Source: an uncultured Collinsella sp.
GTDB taxonomy: Bacteria > Actinomycetota > Coriobacteriia > Coriobacteriales > Coriobacteriaceae
NCBI GenBank assembly: GCA_900550735.1
Contig: URTD01000011.1
Location: 1 to 23,914, forward strand
Length of the DNA: 23,914 nt
Reading direction: 5' to 3'
Of the stretch, positions 16,410 to 23,802 are shown piece by piece (position 1 is the first letter of the stretch; the number at the start of each line of letters is the position of its first letter). The notes under the pieces are model-generated. The model was not told the DNA's origin and did not search any database. It was given only the letters and a program-made list of their open reading frames with translations. The translations under genes and the position numbers were made by a program.

Positions 16410-17858
16410 ATGGCGATGTTTAATCAAAAAAACAAGGTGATGCGTGCGGACTATGAGCAGTGGCGTGCCGGACAGGATGAGACGGCGGCTCGCATCGCGT
16501 CCGACCCCGATAGGCTTTTGTTCCATGTGGAGCCTGAGCTTGGTTGGCTCAACGACCCCAATGGTTTGGTTCAGATTGGTGATACGTATCACATCTATCA
16601 TCAATACGATCCGTTCGATGCTGCGCATGGCGGTCCAGTGCTTTGGAACCATCTGACGACAAAGGATTTTGTGACGTACGAGAATCACGGTCCCGTGCTG
16701 TTCCCCGATTCCGATTTGGATTCGAGTGGAGCGTATTCTGGTTCTGCCTTTGTACGTGATGGCAAGATTCACTACTTCTATACCGGCAACGTTAAGCATT
16801 TTGACCGTGATGATTACGACTACGTGTTGACGGGCCGTGAGCAAAACCAGATTCATATGGTTGCCGAGAATCCCGACGAATTGGGCGAGAAGCGCATAGC
16901 TGTTGGGCCGGTCGATTACCCCGACGATATCGGTACGCACGTGCGCGACCCCAAGATCCTTGAACACGACGGTATCTACTACATGGTTCTGGGCGCTCGT
17001 ACGAAAGACGACCGTGGCTGCGTGCTTGTCTATACCTCGCGCAATCTTGAGGACTGGAGCTATGCGACGCGCATTGAGTTGGGCGAGAAGTTTGGCTTTA
17101 TGTGGGAGTGCCCCGATCTGTTTGAGCTCGATGGCGAGCTTATTCTCGTTTGCTGTCCGCAGGGTGTGCCTGCCGATGGTTGGCGTTACCGCAATCCGCA
17201 TCAGTGCGTGTGGTTCCCCATCGAGGCCGATTGGGAGGCGCCGAGCTTTAAAATCGTCGGGAAGGGCATGCCCCCGATGGTCGATGCCGGTTTTGATTTC
17301 TATGCTCCGCAGTCCTTTGAGGATGCTGTAGGCCGGAGATTGATGATCGGATGGTCGGGTTGCCCCGATGCGACGGCGGAAAACCCGACGGTGGCGCGCG
17401 GGTGGCAGTGCGCGTTGACGGTGCCGAGAAAACTGAGCATGCGCGATGGTAAGCTCTGTCAGCAGCCGGTGCACGAGATTGAGAGGATGCGCGGCGACTG
17501 CGTTTGCGCGACAGGCGGTGAAACCGTTGAGGAGCCGGGCCGCCTGTTTGATCTTGTGGTTTCCTGTGAGGGCGCCCAGGTGATCGAGCTCGAAATCCGC
17601 AAGGGTGTCTTTGTGCGCTATGCAGACGGGATGCTTACCCTCGACATGGGTGACGAAGGCTATGGGCGCGACCAGAGGTCGATCGAGCTCAGCGAGCTTC
17701 GCGACCTGCGCGTGCTTTCGGACACTACGATGGTCGAGATTTTTGCAAATGGCGGCGAGGCGGCACTTACGAGCCGTACCTATTCGCCGGCGGTTCCGGC
17801 GATGGAGCTGCACGCCGAGGGTGCGGCATCGATGAATTTCTACCGCCTCGTGCATTAA
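16410..17858 (+). CDS. scrB: Sucrose-6-phosphate hydrolase (GH32)
   Basis: 482 residues, the usual length for bacterial ScrB. All canonical GH32 motifs are present: LNDPNG with nucleophile D49, HVRDPK with D180, and WECPDLF with acid/base E233, followed by the C-terminal beta-sandwich (about 345-482). It should split sucrose-6-phosphate, delivered by the PTS permease encoded just upstream, into glucose-6-phosphate and fructose. No signal peptide. ATG 16410 has AGAAGG a few bases before it; an ATG two codons on is equally usable. Last gene of the LacI-controlled cluster; no fructokinase is encoded in the window. Confidence 0.9.
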   Translation: MAMFNQKNKVMRADYEQWRAGQDETAARIASDPDRLLFHVEPELGWLNDPNGLVQIGDTYHIYHQYDPFDAAHGGPVLWNHLTTKDFVTYENHGPVLFPDSDLDSSGAYSGSAFVRDGKIHYFYTGNVKHFDRDDYDYVLTGREQNQIHMVAENPDELGEKRIAVGPVDYPDDIGTHVRDPKILEHDGIYYMVLGARTKDDRGCVLVYTSRNLEDWSYATRIELGEKFGFMWECPDLFELDGELILVCCPQGVPADGWRYRNPHQCVWFPIEADWEAPSFKIVGKGMPPMVDAGFDFYAPQSFEDAVGRRLMIGWSGCPDATAENPTVARGWQCALTVPRKLSMRDGKLCQQPVHEIERMRGDCVCATGGETVEEPGRLFDLVVSCEGAQVIELEIRKGVFVRYADGMLTLDMGDEGYGRDQRSIELSELRDLRVLSDTTMVEIFANGGEAALTSRTYSPAVPAMELHAEGAASMNFYRLVH

Positions 17859-17931
17859 CCGTGCGTGGAGCACGATTGGATTTGCTGGACGGAATGTGTC
17901 GCAGTTGTCGCGGCCAACTACCGCTTACCGC

Positions 17932-17948
17932 ATATAGCGACCGTTTGC
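17932..17948. promoter_or_regulatory. Possible distal copy of the LacI-type operator
   Basis: ATATAGCGACCGTTTGC matches the inverted operator copy at 13305-13321 at 14 of 17 positions. It lies after scrB and before degV, with a flanking CCGCA/TGCGG pair. It may be a weak operator or chance. Confidence 0.25.
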
Positions 17949-18010
17949 GGAATAAGTAACCCTCCTTAATAAACCGTGTGGAATCCTAGATAAGCACGGA
18001 GTTTTCCAGG

Positions 18011-18052
18011 GAGACGCTGTCCTTTGTTGTGTGCAAGGGGCGGCGTCTCTTT
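18011..18052 (+). terminator. Hairpin, probable terminator of the sucrose operon
   Basis: GAGACGCTGTCCTTT (18011-18025) pairs with 18035-18049 over 15 positions with three G:U pairs, loop GTTGTGTGC, followed by only TTT. The G:U pairs favour a plus-strand RNA role. It could equally sit in the leader of the next gene, whose start is 86 bp away. Confidence 0.5.
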
Positions 18053-18134
18053 GGCGCTTGGACGCCGTTGTGCAACAGTGCGGCGGCGCGTGCCATGTAT
18101 TGAAAAGCCAATGTCGAGATGGGTCGTGATAATA

Positions 18135-18989
18135 ATGGGCAAGTACGTAATCGTGGCTGAGTCTGGGTCGGATGTGACGCCGGAGCTCTGCGAGCGCTAC
18201 GGCATCGTGCGCGTGCCCATGCATGTCACGATTGGTGACGAGACCGTCGAGGACGGCTCGATCGATCCGCTCGAGATTTATTCGCGCTGCAACGAGTTTG
18301 GCGTGATGCCCAAGACCAGCGGCTGCGCGCCTGCGGATTTTGCTCACGTGTACGACCGCATTCACGCTGAGCAGCCCGATGCGACTATTCTGCATCTCAC
18401 GTATTCCGAGGCCACGACCTGCTCGCATCAATCATCGAAGATCGCCGCCAAGGGTCGCGACTACGTGTTCTCTATGGACACGCGCTTTGTCTCGGTAGGC
18501 CAGTCGCTCGTTGTCGTCGAGACCGCCAAATACATCGAGGCTCACCCCGATGCCACCGTCGACGAGATCTTTGCATTTACGAATTCCGTCATGGACCGCG
18601 TGCTGCTGGGCTTTGTTCCTACCGATCTTGCCTTTCTTAAGGCGGGCGGTCGCTTGTCCAACGTCGCATTCCTTGGCGCCCATCTGCTCAAGATTAAGCC
18701 CTGCATTGAGGTGACGGGCGGCAAGTTCGTGGCGACCAAGAAGTTCCGCGGCTCTATGCTCAAGTGCGCCCGCGCCTTTATTGACCACATGGTTGCGAAG
18801 GGCGAGATTGACTACTCGCACATTGGCCTGGCGTATTCGGTGGGCCTTTCCCAGGAGCTGCGCGATGACATGGAGGTCTATGCGCATGATCTGGGCTTTA
18901 AGGACGTTACCTGGACTCAGGTCGGCGGCGTCATCTCGAGCCATTGCGGCCCGACCGCCTTCGGTGCGGTGCTCACGCTTAAGGCGTAA
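18135..18989 (+). CDS. DegV family fatty-acid-binding protein
   Basis: 284-residue DegV/FakB-type protein. The N-terminal domain opens with the standard strand and loop YVIVAESGSDVTPEL, and the TSGCAPADF segment near residue 62 corresponds to the family's conserved TSxPS ligand loop. The C-terminal domain ends with SSHCGPTAFG, the family's H-x-GP-x-x-x-G element. These cytoplasmic proteins bind a fatty acid; FakB members present it to the kinase FakA, which is not in the window. The start is ATG 18135 by match to the family's N-terminus; the ribosome-binding site is weak, and an ATG at 18111 is an alternative. Confidence 0.85.
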   Translation: MGKYVIVAESGSDVTPELCERYGIVRVPMHVTIGDETVEDGSIDPLEIYSRCNEFGVMPKTSGCAPADFAHVYDRIHAEQPDATILHLTYSEATTCSHQSSKIAAKGRDYVFSMDTRFVSVGQSLVVVETAKYIEAHPDATVDEIFAFTNSVMDRVLLGFVPTDLAFLKAGGRLSNVAFLGAHLLKIKPCIEVTGGKFVATKKFRGSMLKCARAFIDHMVAKGEIDYSHIGLAYSVGLSQELRDDMEVYAHDLGFKDVTWTQVGGVISSHCGPTAFGAVLTLKA

Positions 18990-19085
18990 AGGCCGCAGGC
19001 GAGCGTTCTTCAGCCTGACATCTCGACGTAGCCCCCAGCCATGGTGATGGGGGATAGATTAAAACGTGCCGTTCTAGTCCGAGAC

Positions 19086-19113
19086 GTTTAAACGCAAACG
19101 CATGGGCTAGAAT
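19086..19113 (+). promoter_or_regulatory. Candidate pflA promoter
   Basis: TAGAAT at 19108-19113, preceded by GTTTAA (19086-19091) at 16 bp, in the 174-bp gap before pflA. The -35 match is poor. It suggests pflA has its own promoter, independent of pflB. Confidence 0.35.
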
Positions 19114-19163
19114 GACTCTGGCATTTTAATTGGTTGCATCCAAGGAGAGGCAAGGTAGCGCGA

Positions 19164-19982
19164 ATGGCAGAAATGACGCTTGAGGGTGTGGACGCTCGTC
19201 CCGAGGACTCTGCGTTTGCCCTTGGCCGCGTGCATTCGATCGAGACGATGGGAACGGTCGACGGACCCGGCATCCGCTTCGTGGTGTTTGTTCAGGGCTG
19301 TCCCATGCGCTGCGCGTATTGCCACAATCCCGATACCTGGTCGGTCAACGGCGGCACCATGGTGACCGTCGAACACCTGATGGATGAGTTCCAGAGTAAC
19401 CACGAGTTCTATCGCAGCGGTGGCATTACGGTGTCCGGCGGCGAGCCGCTTCTGCAGCCCGAGTTTTTGGCCGACCTGTTCCGTGCAATGCACAACAACC
19501 CCGATGGTCGTGTGCATACCTGCCTGGATAGCTGTGGCTACGCCTTCGACCCTCAGCATCCCGAGAAGTTCGATGCCGTGCTCAACGAGACCGACATGGT
19601 ACTGCTCGATATTAAGCATGCCGACCCGGTCGAGCATAAAAAGCTGACCGGTTGCGATCCCGCACGCATCCTGGCGTTTGGTGATGAGCTTGCCCGTCGC
19701 AAGATTAAGGTCGTTATCCGCCACGTGGTGGTGCCCGGCATTACCGATACGGTTGAGGAGTGCGAGGCACTCGGTCGTCTGATCGCTCCATGGCACAACG
19801 TGGTGGGCCTGGAAATGCTGCCGTATCACACCATGGGTGTCGTCAAGTACGAGCAGCTGGGGATTCCCTATAAGCTCGAGGGTGTTCCCCAGATGGATAC
19901 CGCGCGCATGCCCGAGCTGCGCAATGCCGTTATGACCGGCATGAAAAAGCGCCGTGCGGAGCTCAAAAACGCTATCGGATAG
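19164..19982 (+). CDS. pflA: Pyruvate formate-lyase activating enzyme (radical SAM)
   Basis: 272-residue radical S-adenosylmethionine enzyme. The [4Fe-4S] cluster motif is C46-x3-C50-x2-C53 (GCPMRCAYCHNP), preceded by the family signature TVDGPGIRFVVF and followed by the SAM-binding SGGEP (91-95). It abstracts the alpha hydrogen from the radical glycine of pyruvate formate-lyase. In this genome that glycine lies on the separate 83-residue protein encoded at 9999-10250, not on the catalytic subunit, so this activase must recognise a detached domain. It is 8.9 kb from pflB on the same strand. ATG 19164 has AAGG eight bases before it; a TTG 30 bases upstream would include the site itself. Confidence 0.92.
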   Translation: MAEMTLEGVDARPEDSAFALGRVHSIETMGTVDGPGIRFVVFVQGCPMRCAYCHNPDTWSVNGGTMVTVEHLMDEFQSNHEFYRSGGITVSGGEPLLQPEFLADLFRAMHNNPDGRVHTCLDSCGYAFDPQHPEKFDAVLNETDMVLLDIKHADPVEHKKLTGCDPARILAFGDELARRKIKVVIRHVVVPGITDTVEECEALGRLIAPWHNVVGLEMLPYHTMGVVKYEQLGIPYKLEGVPQMDTARMPELRNAVMTGMKKRRAELKNAIG

Positions 19983-19997
19983 CATGCCATTTTCGTT

Positions 19998-20040
19998 CCC
20001 CAAGGGCACTCATTGGGGACAGACTTAAATTAGTGCCCCT
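19998..20040. repeat. REP-like palindromic element after pflA
   Basis: Two overlapping inverted repeats, CCCCAA/TTGGGG (19998-20003 with 20013-20018) and GGGCACT/AGTGCCC (20004-20010 with 20032-20038), around GGGGACAGACTTAAATTAG. The motif resembles short palindromes I recall as repeated in intergenic DNA of related gut bacteria. It starts 15 bp after pflA and may also act as its 3' hairpin. Only one copy is in the window. Confidence 0.4.
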
Positions 20041-20181
20041 GGGCACCTAGTTGATTGCTAAAGAGCCCCGTCCTAAAAAGACTGCTCTCTGGGTTGCGGT
20101 GAGATGCGCAACAGAATCGTGCCATTTGGATAAATACGCTTGTGGTTTCTTTAAAGACACCTTAAACGCCGCTGAATATCT

Positions 20182-20209
20182 TTGGAAAGAAATGCCTGCT
20201 CGGTATCAT
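20182..20209 (+). promoter_or_regulatory. Candidate promoter for the serine hydrolase gene
   Basis: TTGGAA (20182-20187), 16-bp spacer, TATCAT (20204-20209). It would start transcription near 20216, downstream of the first in-frame ATG at 20208, and so supports the GTG start at 20247. Confidence 0.45.
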
Positions 20210-20246
20210 GCTGCTCGTATATAAACGGTGGCAGTCAGGAGACCAC

Positions 20247-21365
20247 GTGCGAAACATCGCATCGCGGGACGAGTATGTGCCGCAGCATGGCAGCAGATAT
20301 AAGACGAAGGGCACGTCTTCGCGTGGCCTTGCCGGCGCTCGCATCCGCGTGAGGAAGATTGCCGCCATTGGGATGCTAACGTCGGCGGTTATTATCCTCG
20401 GAATTACCGTTAAAACCTACGCCTCGGAGCGAACGGGGCGCCCAGATGCGTCAACGGTACAGCTGCAAAACGAGAAGGTTTCAAAGTCCAAAGCGTCGGC
20501 AGATCAAGCTCTGTCGACGGCAGATCTCAAGACGAGACTTTCGAAGGCGGACTTCAACGATATCCCTTCGGGTGATACCGTTCGGACCTTCTCGTTGGTG
20601 GATAACAAGACTCCTGCCTTGGAGGATGAGAGCCTTGCCTCGCTTCAGGATGCCCTGTGTCGGGCGCAGGAGCTGGGCGATGTGGGTGTAGTGTTCTACG
20701 ACCTATCGAGCGGTAGGGGCGTGACGTATAACGCCGATGTCGAGGTGTATGGAGCGAGCAGCTACAAAGCGCTGTATGCGCTCTATATTTGCGAGACGTT
20801 GGTCGAGTCGGGGCAGGTGTCGCTCGATGGGCCTTTAGCCACGTATGGTGGTTACAGCATGGGCTGGCAGACAGTGCGTGACCTTATCGAGGCCGCGGTC
20901 GTCAACTCGGACAACGATTCGTTTATCGCGTTACGCGCGGCGTTTGACCATGATGGCTATGAGGATTGGATTGCCAATCTGGGTGTTGATGACGAAACGG
21001 CACTGAATCCGATGAGTGATTTTCCGACCTACTGCCCGCGCACTTCTGCGAGGTTATGGCGTGAGATGAGCGAGTATCTGAGCATGGATACCGAGACTTC
21101 ACAGTGGTTGTCGGGCCTTCTGGCATCAACATCGCGCTCGTTTATTCGCGATGGCATTGCGGACGAGCAGGTTTTGGTGCGCAACAAGGCAGGCTGGATT
21201 AGCGAGGATGGTTACTACTCGACATGCGATGCGGGCCTTATCGACATCGATGGCTGTACCTATGTCATGGGTATCATGACATCGATGCCGTGGAGCGACC
21301 GCTCGAGCGAGGTTACGGCCGCGATTGCAAAGGCTCTGTTTGATACGCGAGCTGCACTGGCTTAG
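20247..21365 (+). CDS. Membrane-anchored class A beta-lactamase-fold serine hydrolase
   Basis: 372 residues from GTG 20247 (AGGAG five bases upstream); an ATG 39 bases earlier overlaps the likely promoter. A basic N-terminus and one hydrophobic helix (about 37-57) anchor the protein, and a spacer of about 80 residues leads to an extracytoplasmic serine hydrolase domain. In this numbering the class A beta-lactamase motifs are all present: S171-x-x-K174 (SSYK), S221-D-N223, E250-x-x-L-N254 (ETALN, the omega-loop motif) and K314-A-G316 in place of KTG. It may hydrolyse beta-lactams or a cell-wall substrate. The fold is shared by many harmless cell-wall enzymes, so resistance cannot be claimed from motifs alone. 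Confidence 0.82.
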   Translation: MRNIASRDEYVPQHGSRYKTKGTSSRGLAGARIRVRKIAAIGMLTSAVIILGITVKTYASERTGRPDASTVQLQNEKVSKSKASADQALSTADLKTRLSKADFNDIPSGDTVRTFSLVDNKTPALEDESLASLQDALCRAQELGDVGVVFYDLSSGRGVTYNADVEVYGASSYKALYALYICETLVESGQVSLDGPLATYGGYSMGWQTVRDLIEAAVVNSDNDSFIALRAAFDHDGYEDWIANLGVDDETALNPMSDFPTYCPRTSARLWREMSEYLSMDTETSQWLSGLLASTSRSFIRDGIADEQVLVRNKAGWISEDGYYSTCDAGLIDIDGCTYVMGIMTSMPWSDRSSEVTAAIAKALFDTRAALA

Positions 21366-21443
21366 CGTGTTCGTTTGACGAGGTCAAACAAAATGCTGGT
21401 ACCATACCGTGGTTGAGAATTTCGAATAGGTTTGGGGAATGGC

Positions 21444-22184
21444 ATGGCTACCATTGCGATTATCGGTGCGCTCGAAAAAGAGATCATGCAGATTAAGGAA
21501 GAGCTGAGCGACGTTTGCGAGGCACGGGAGGCAGGCTTGACCGTTGTGAGCGGTGAGCTCGACGGCCTGACAGTTGTCGCCACAACGGCGGGCATGGGCA
21601 CGGTGAACGCCGCCGCTGCAACACAGCACCTCATTAGCAAGTATGCTCCGCAGGCTGTTGTGTTTTCGGGCATTGCGGGCGGTTTGAACCCCAAGCTCCA
21701 TATCGACGACGTGGTCATTGGCAAACGCCTACGCTATCTGGATACCGATACCGCGCTTATCGCCGAGTCCGCACCGGGGCTCGAGGAGTTTGGCTCGACG
21801 CCCGCGCTGGTCGATATTGCCGCCGAAGTGCTTGCTGAGCGTGGGTTTGTTGACGCTTCGACAAATGCAGTCGCTTCGAATGAGGGCACCAAGCAGTTCC
21901 TGGTCGGCACGATTGCCACGGGTAACCGCTTTGTGACGGGCGCCACCATGCGCAACGACGCTATCGAGGCGACGCATGCCGATTGTGTCGGCATGGAGGG
22001 CGCGGCAATTGCCCATGTCGCAACCAAAAATGGTGTCGATTGCCTGGTGTTGCGCGCTATCAGCGATAATTGTGACGAGGCGTACGATGCAATTTGCGAG
22101 CGAGAGTTCGATCTGTTCGAGTACGCGCGTGTCGCAAGTGACATCACGCTCGATATCGTCCGCCGCATTGCCGCTGCGCAATAG
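21444..22184 (+). CDS. mtnN: 5'-methylthioadenosine/S-adenosylhomocysteine nucleosidase family protein
   Basis: 246 residues with the nucleoside phosphorylase fold of the MTA/SAH nucleosidases. The N-terminal IIGALEKEI carries the glutamate equivalent to E. coli E12 (E13 here), GMGTVNAA (50-57) and FSGIAGGLN (74-82) line the site, MEGAAIA supplies the ribose-binding glutamate E185, and RAISD gives the catalytic aspartate D208. It removes adenine from methylthioadenosine and S-adenosylhomocysteine, recycling the by-products of methylation and radical SAM reactions. ATG 21444 follows GGGG at 21434; a TTG 12 bases earlier is less likely. Substrate specificity within the family is not certain. 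It ends 38 bp before engB on the same strand and may be co-transcribed. Confidence 0.87.
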   Translation: MATIAIIGALEKEIMQIKEELSDVCEAREAGLTVVSGELDGLTVVATTAGMGTVNAAAATQHLISKYAPQAVVFSGIAGGLNPKLHIDDVVIGKRLRYLDTDTALIAESAPGLEEFGSTPALVDIAAEVLAERGFVDASTNAVASNEGTKQFLVGTIATGNRFVTGATMRNDAIEATHADCVGMEGAAIAHVATKNGVDCLVLRAISDNCDEAYDAICEREFDLFEYARVASDITLDIVRRIAAAQ

Positions 22185-22222
22185 CGCGTCTATTTGTAAG
22201 AACCTACGACCAAGGAGTGTCC

Positions 22223-22813
22223 ATGGCCGATTCCATTAACTATCAGCTTGCCAAGTTCGTCGCCAGCTACGGCAAGGTTTCGCAGATCCCCGAGTCCACC
22301 TGCCCCGAGGTGAGCTTTGTCGGCCGCTCCAACGTGGGCAAGTCGTCCATCATGAACAAGCTCTTTGGCCGCAAGAACCTGGTGAAGGTTTCGAGTACGC
22401 CGGGCAAGACGAGCAACATCAACTTCTTCGAGGCCGACGACGTGCACTTTGTGGACCTGCCAGGCTACGGTTTCGCCCGCCGTTCCAAGGCCGAGCGCGA
22501 CCGTTGGGCCGAGCTCATTGGCGACTTCTTCGACTCCGAGCGCAGCTTTAACCTGGTTGTGTCGCTGGTGGACATTCGCCACGACCCCAGTAAACTCGAC
22601 CATGACATGATTGACTACCTGCAGGGCAACGAGTTCAACTTCATCGTCTGCCTCACCAAGGCCGACAAGCTCAGCCGCACCCAGCAGGCCCGCCAGGCAG
22701 CAGCCATCAAAAAGCAGCTCAACGTCCCGGCCGAAAACGTAATCATCACAAGCTCCCAAACCGGCACCGGCATCGACGAACTCAAAAAGCGCATCGCCGA
22801 GGCTTGCCTCTAA
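22223..22813 (+). CDS. engB: Ribosome biogenesis GTP-binding protein YsxC/EngB
   Basis: 196-residue TRAFAC-class GTPase of typical EngB length. The G motifs are in order: P-loop GRSNVGKS (34-41), T59-PGKT, DLPGYG (78-83), TKAD (145-148) and SSQTG (177-181). The protein assists assembly of the large ribosomal subunit and is usually essential. ATG 22223 has AAGGAG shortly upstream; a GTG six bases earlier overlaps that site. It follows the nucleosidase gene closely and is ended by a clear terminator at 22845-22867. Confidence 0.93.
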   Translation: MADSINYQLAKFVASYGKVSQIPESTCPEVSFVGRSNVGKSSIMNKLFGRKNLVKVSSTPGKTSNINFFEADDVHFVDLPGYGFARRSKAERDRWAELIGDFFDSERSFNLVVSLVDIRHDPSKLDHDMIDYLQGNEFNFIVCLTKADKLSRTQQARQAAAIKKQLNVPAENVIITSSQTGTGIDELKKRIAEACL

Positions 22814-22844
22814 TCAGGCCTAACCTTTCAAAAGCCCCTATCTG

Positions 22845-22867
22845 TATCACCTCAGTGATAGTTTTTT
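22845..22867 (+). terminator. Rho-independent terminator of engB
   Basis: TATCAC (22845-22850), loop CTCA, GTGATA (22855-22860), then G and six T residues. It lies 31 bp after the engB stop. The T-run merges directly with the first codons of the truncated toxin remnant. Confidence 0.75.
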
Positions 22868-23114
22868 AGGAGACCTAGGTATTCAATACGCGCTTATGAG
22901 TGAGCGTGCGTTTTCAGCGATTACATTCTGCGATTGGAGGCAGGCTTTGGGATTTGAGTATTATCCCAAACGCTTTGGGCGAGAGCAGAACGCGCGGCGC
23001 AAGTACTTGGATACGGTAAACGGATTTGACTCTGATGGTGTCGACATTAGGGATTTGATGGCAGGGAGGGTTGATTTAAATGATCCAAGAGTTAACGGAT
23101 CGTGGGCCGAGTAG
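22866..23114 (+). pseudogene. C-terminal remnant of a DUF3990-type toxin gene
   Basis: The open frame from ATG 22896 gives only 72 residues, but the same frame is readable upstream to 22866, giving LGDLGIQYALMSERAFSAIT in all. This and the later YYPKRFGREQNARRKYL and DIRDLMAGRVDLNDPRV stretches are what I recall as the C-terminal third of DUF3990 proteins, predicted ADP-ribosyltransferase-like toxins of three-gene modules (DUF3791, DUF3990, HTH protein). The N-terminal catalytic part is gone: the sequence before the remnant is the engB terminator, so a deletion joined the two. The stop overlaps the next gene by 35 bases, the arrangement expected of the original module. It is unlikely to be functional. 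Family assignment is from memory of the motif pattern. Confidence 0.6.
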
Positions 23115-23778
23115 GACATACCCCGTCTACTACCTCGAGGACGCAATGAACAATCTCGGCGACTGCTTTGACTATGCCGTTAACGATTATGGAGCAGAAG
23201 GATCGGAAGTTGCTGAACTCTTTTGCTTGAGCGGCGTAGCTCGCGAGTTCGAATGCGGCAACGCATGGGTAGTGTCGGGAAAATCGGGCGTTGAGCTGTT
23301 CGCGCTTATCGCCGAAAGGTCGGGCTATCAATCAAGGCCGATGCCAAATCGAACCTACCGATTCGAAAAGACACCGGAATATTGGACAGGCTGGATATTG
23401 GCATACCTTCAGTGGCGCCTAGGAGAGTCTTTCGAAGATTTGCTGCATGTCGTTCCATTCGATGTGCTACGCAGTCTGTACTACCCCTGGCACGAAGCCT
23501 CGGAGGAACGCGTGGCTCGCCTCGTCTGCGATATGGCGAAAAAAGCGTCCAGGCAAACCAAGCTTGCGTTAGCAAGAAAGAGGCTCAAGAAAACCCAACA
23601 AGATCTGGCATACGAATCGGATGTGTCACTCCGCTCAATCCAAATGTACGAGCAGCGCCAGAGAAGCATCAATGAAGCTTCGGTAACAAGCGTAAGAGCC
23701 ATAGCAAAAGCCCTCCACTGCAACATCGAAGACCTCCTAGAACCAGTCTTCGAATACAAAGAAACCAGCGCAGCGTAA
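23080..23778 (+). CDS. HTH (Cro/C1-type) antitoxin-like protein of a DUF3990 module
   Basis: 232 residues. The N-terminal half (about 15-155) has the pattern seen in HTH partners of DUF3990 toxins (YYLEDAMNNLGDCFDYAV, LSGVAREFECGN, SGKSGVELF, and YPWHEASEERV at about 135-145). The C-terminal half (about 160-222) is a Cro/C1 helix-turn-helix: KLALARKRLKKTQQDLA, SDVSLRSIQMYEQ, and CNIEDLLEP. It should bind DNA and, in an intact module, neutralise the toxin and repress the operon. Its toxin neighbour is now only a stub, so it is an orphan. ATG 23080 follows a GGGAGGG within the toxin frame. The gene itself looks intact. Confidence 0.75.
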   Translation: MIQELTDRGPSRTYPVYYLEDAMNNLGDCFDYAVNDYGAEGSEVAELFCLSGVAREFECGNAWVVSGKSGVELFALIAERSGYQSRPMPNRTYRFEKTPEYWTGWILAYLQWRLGESFEDLLHVVPFDVLRSLYYPWHEASEERVARLVCDMAKKASRQTKLALARKRLKKTQQDLAYESDVSLRSIQMYEQRQRSINEASVTSVRAIAKALHCNIEDLLEPVFEYKETSAA

Positions 23779-23787
23779 ACCAAGCGC

Positions 23788-23802
23788 ACAGGCGAAGCCT
23801 GT
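23788..23802 (+). terminator. Small hairpin after the HTH gene
   Basis: ACAGGC (23788-23793), loop GAA, GCCTGT (23797-23802), ten bases after the stop codon. No T-run follows, so it may only stabilise the 3' end. The rest up to 23914 shows no gene. Confidence 0.4.
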
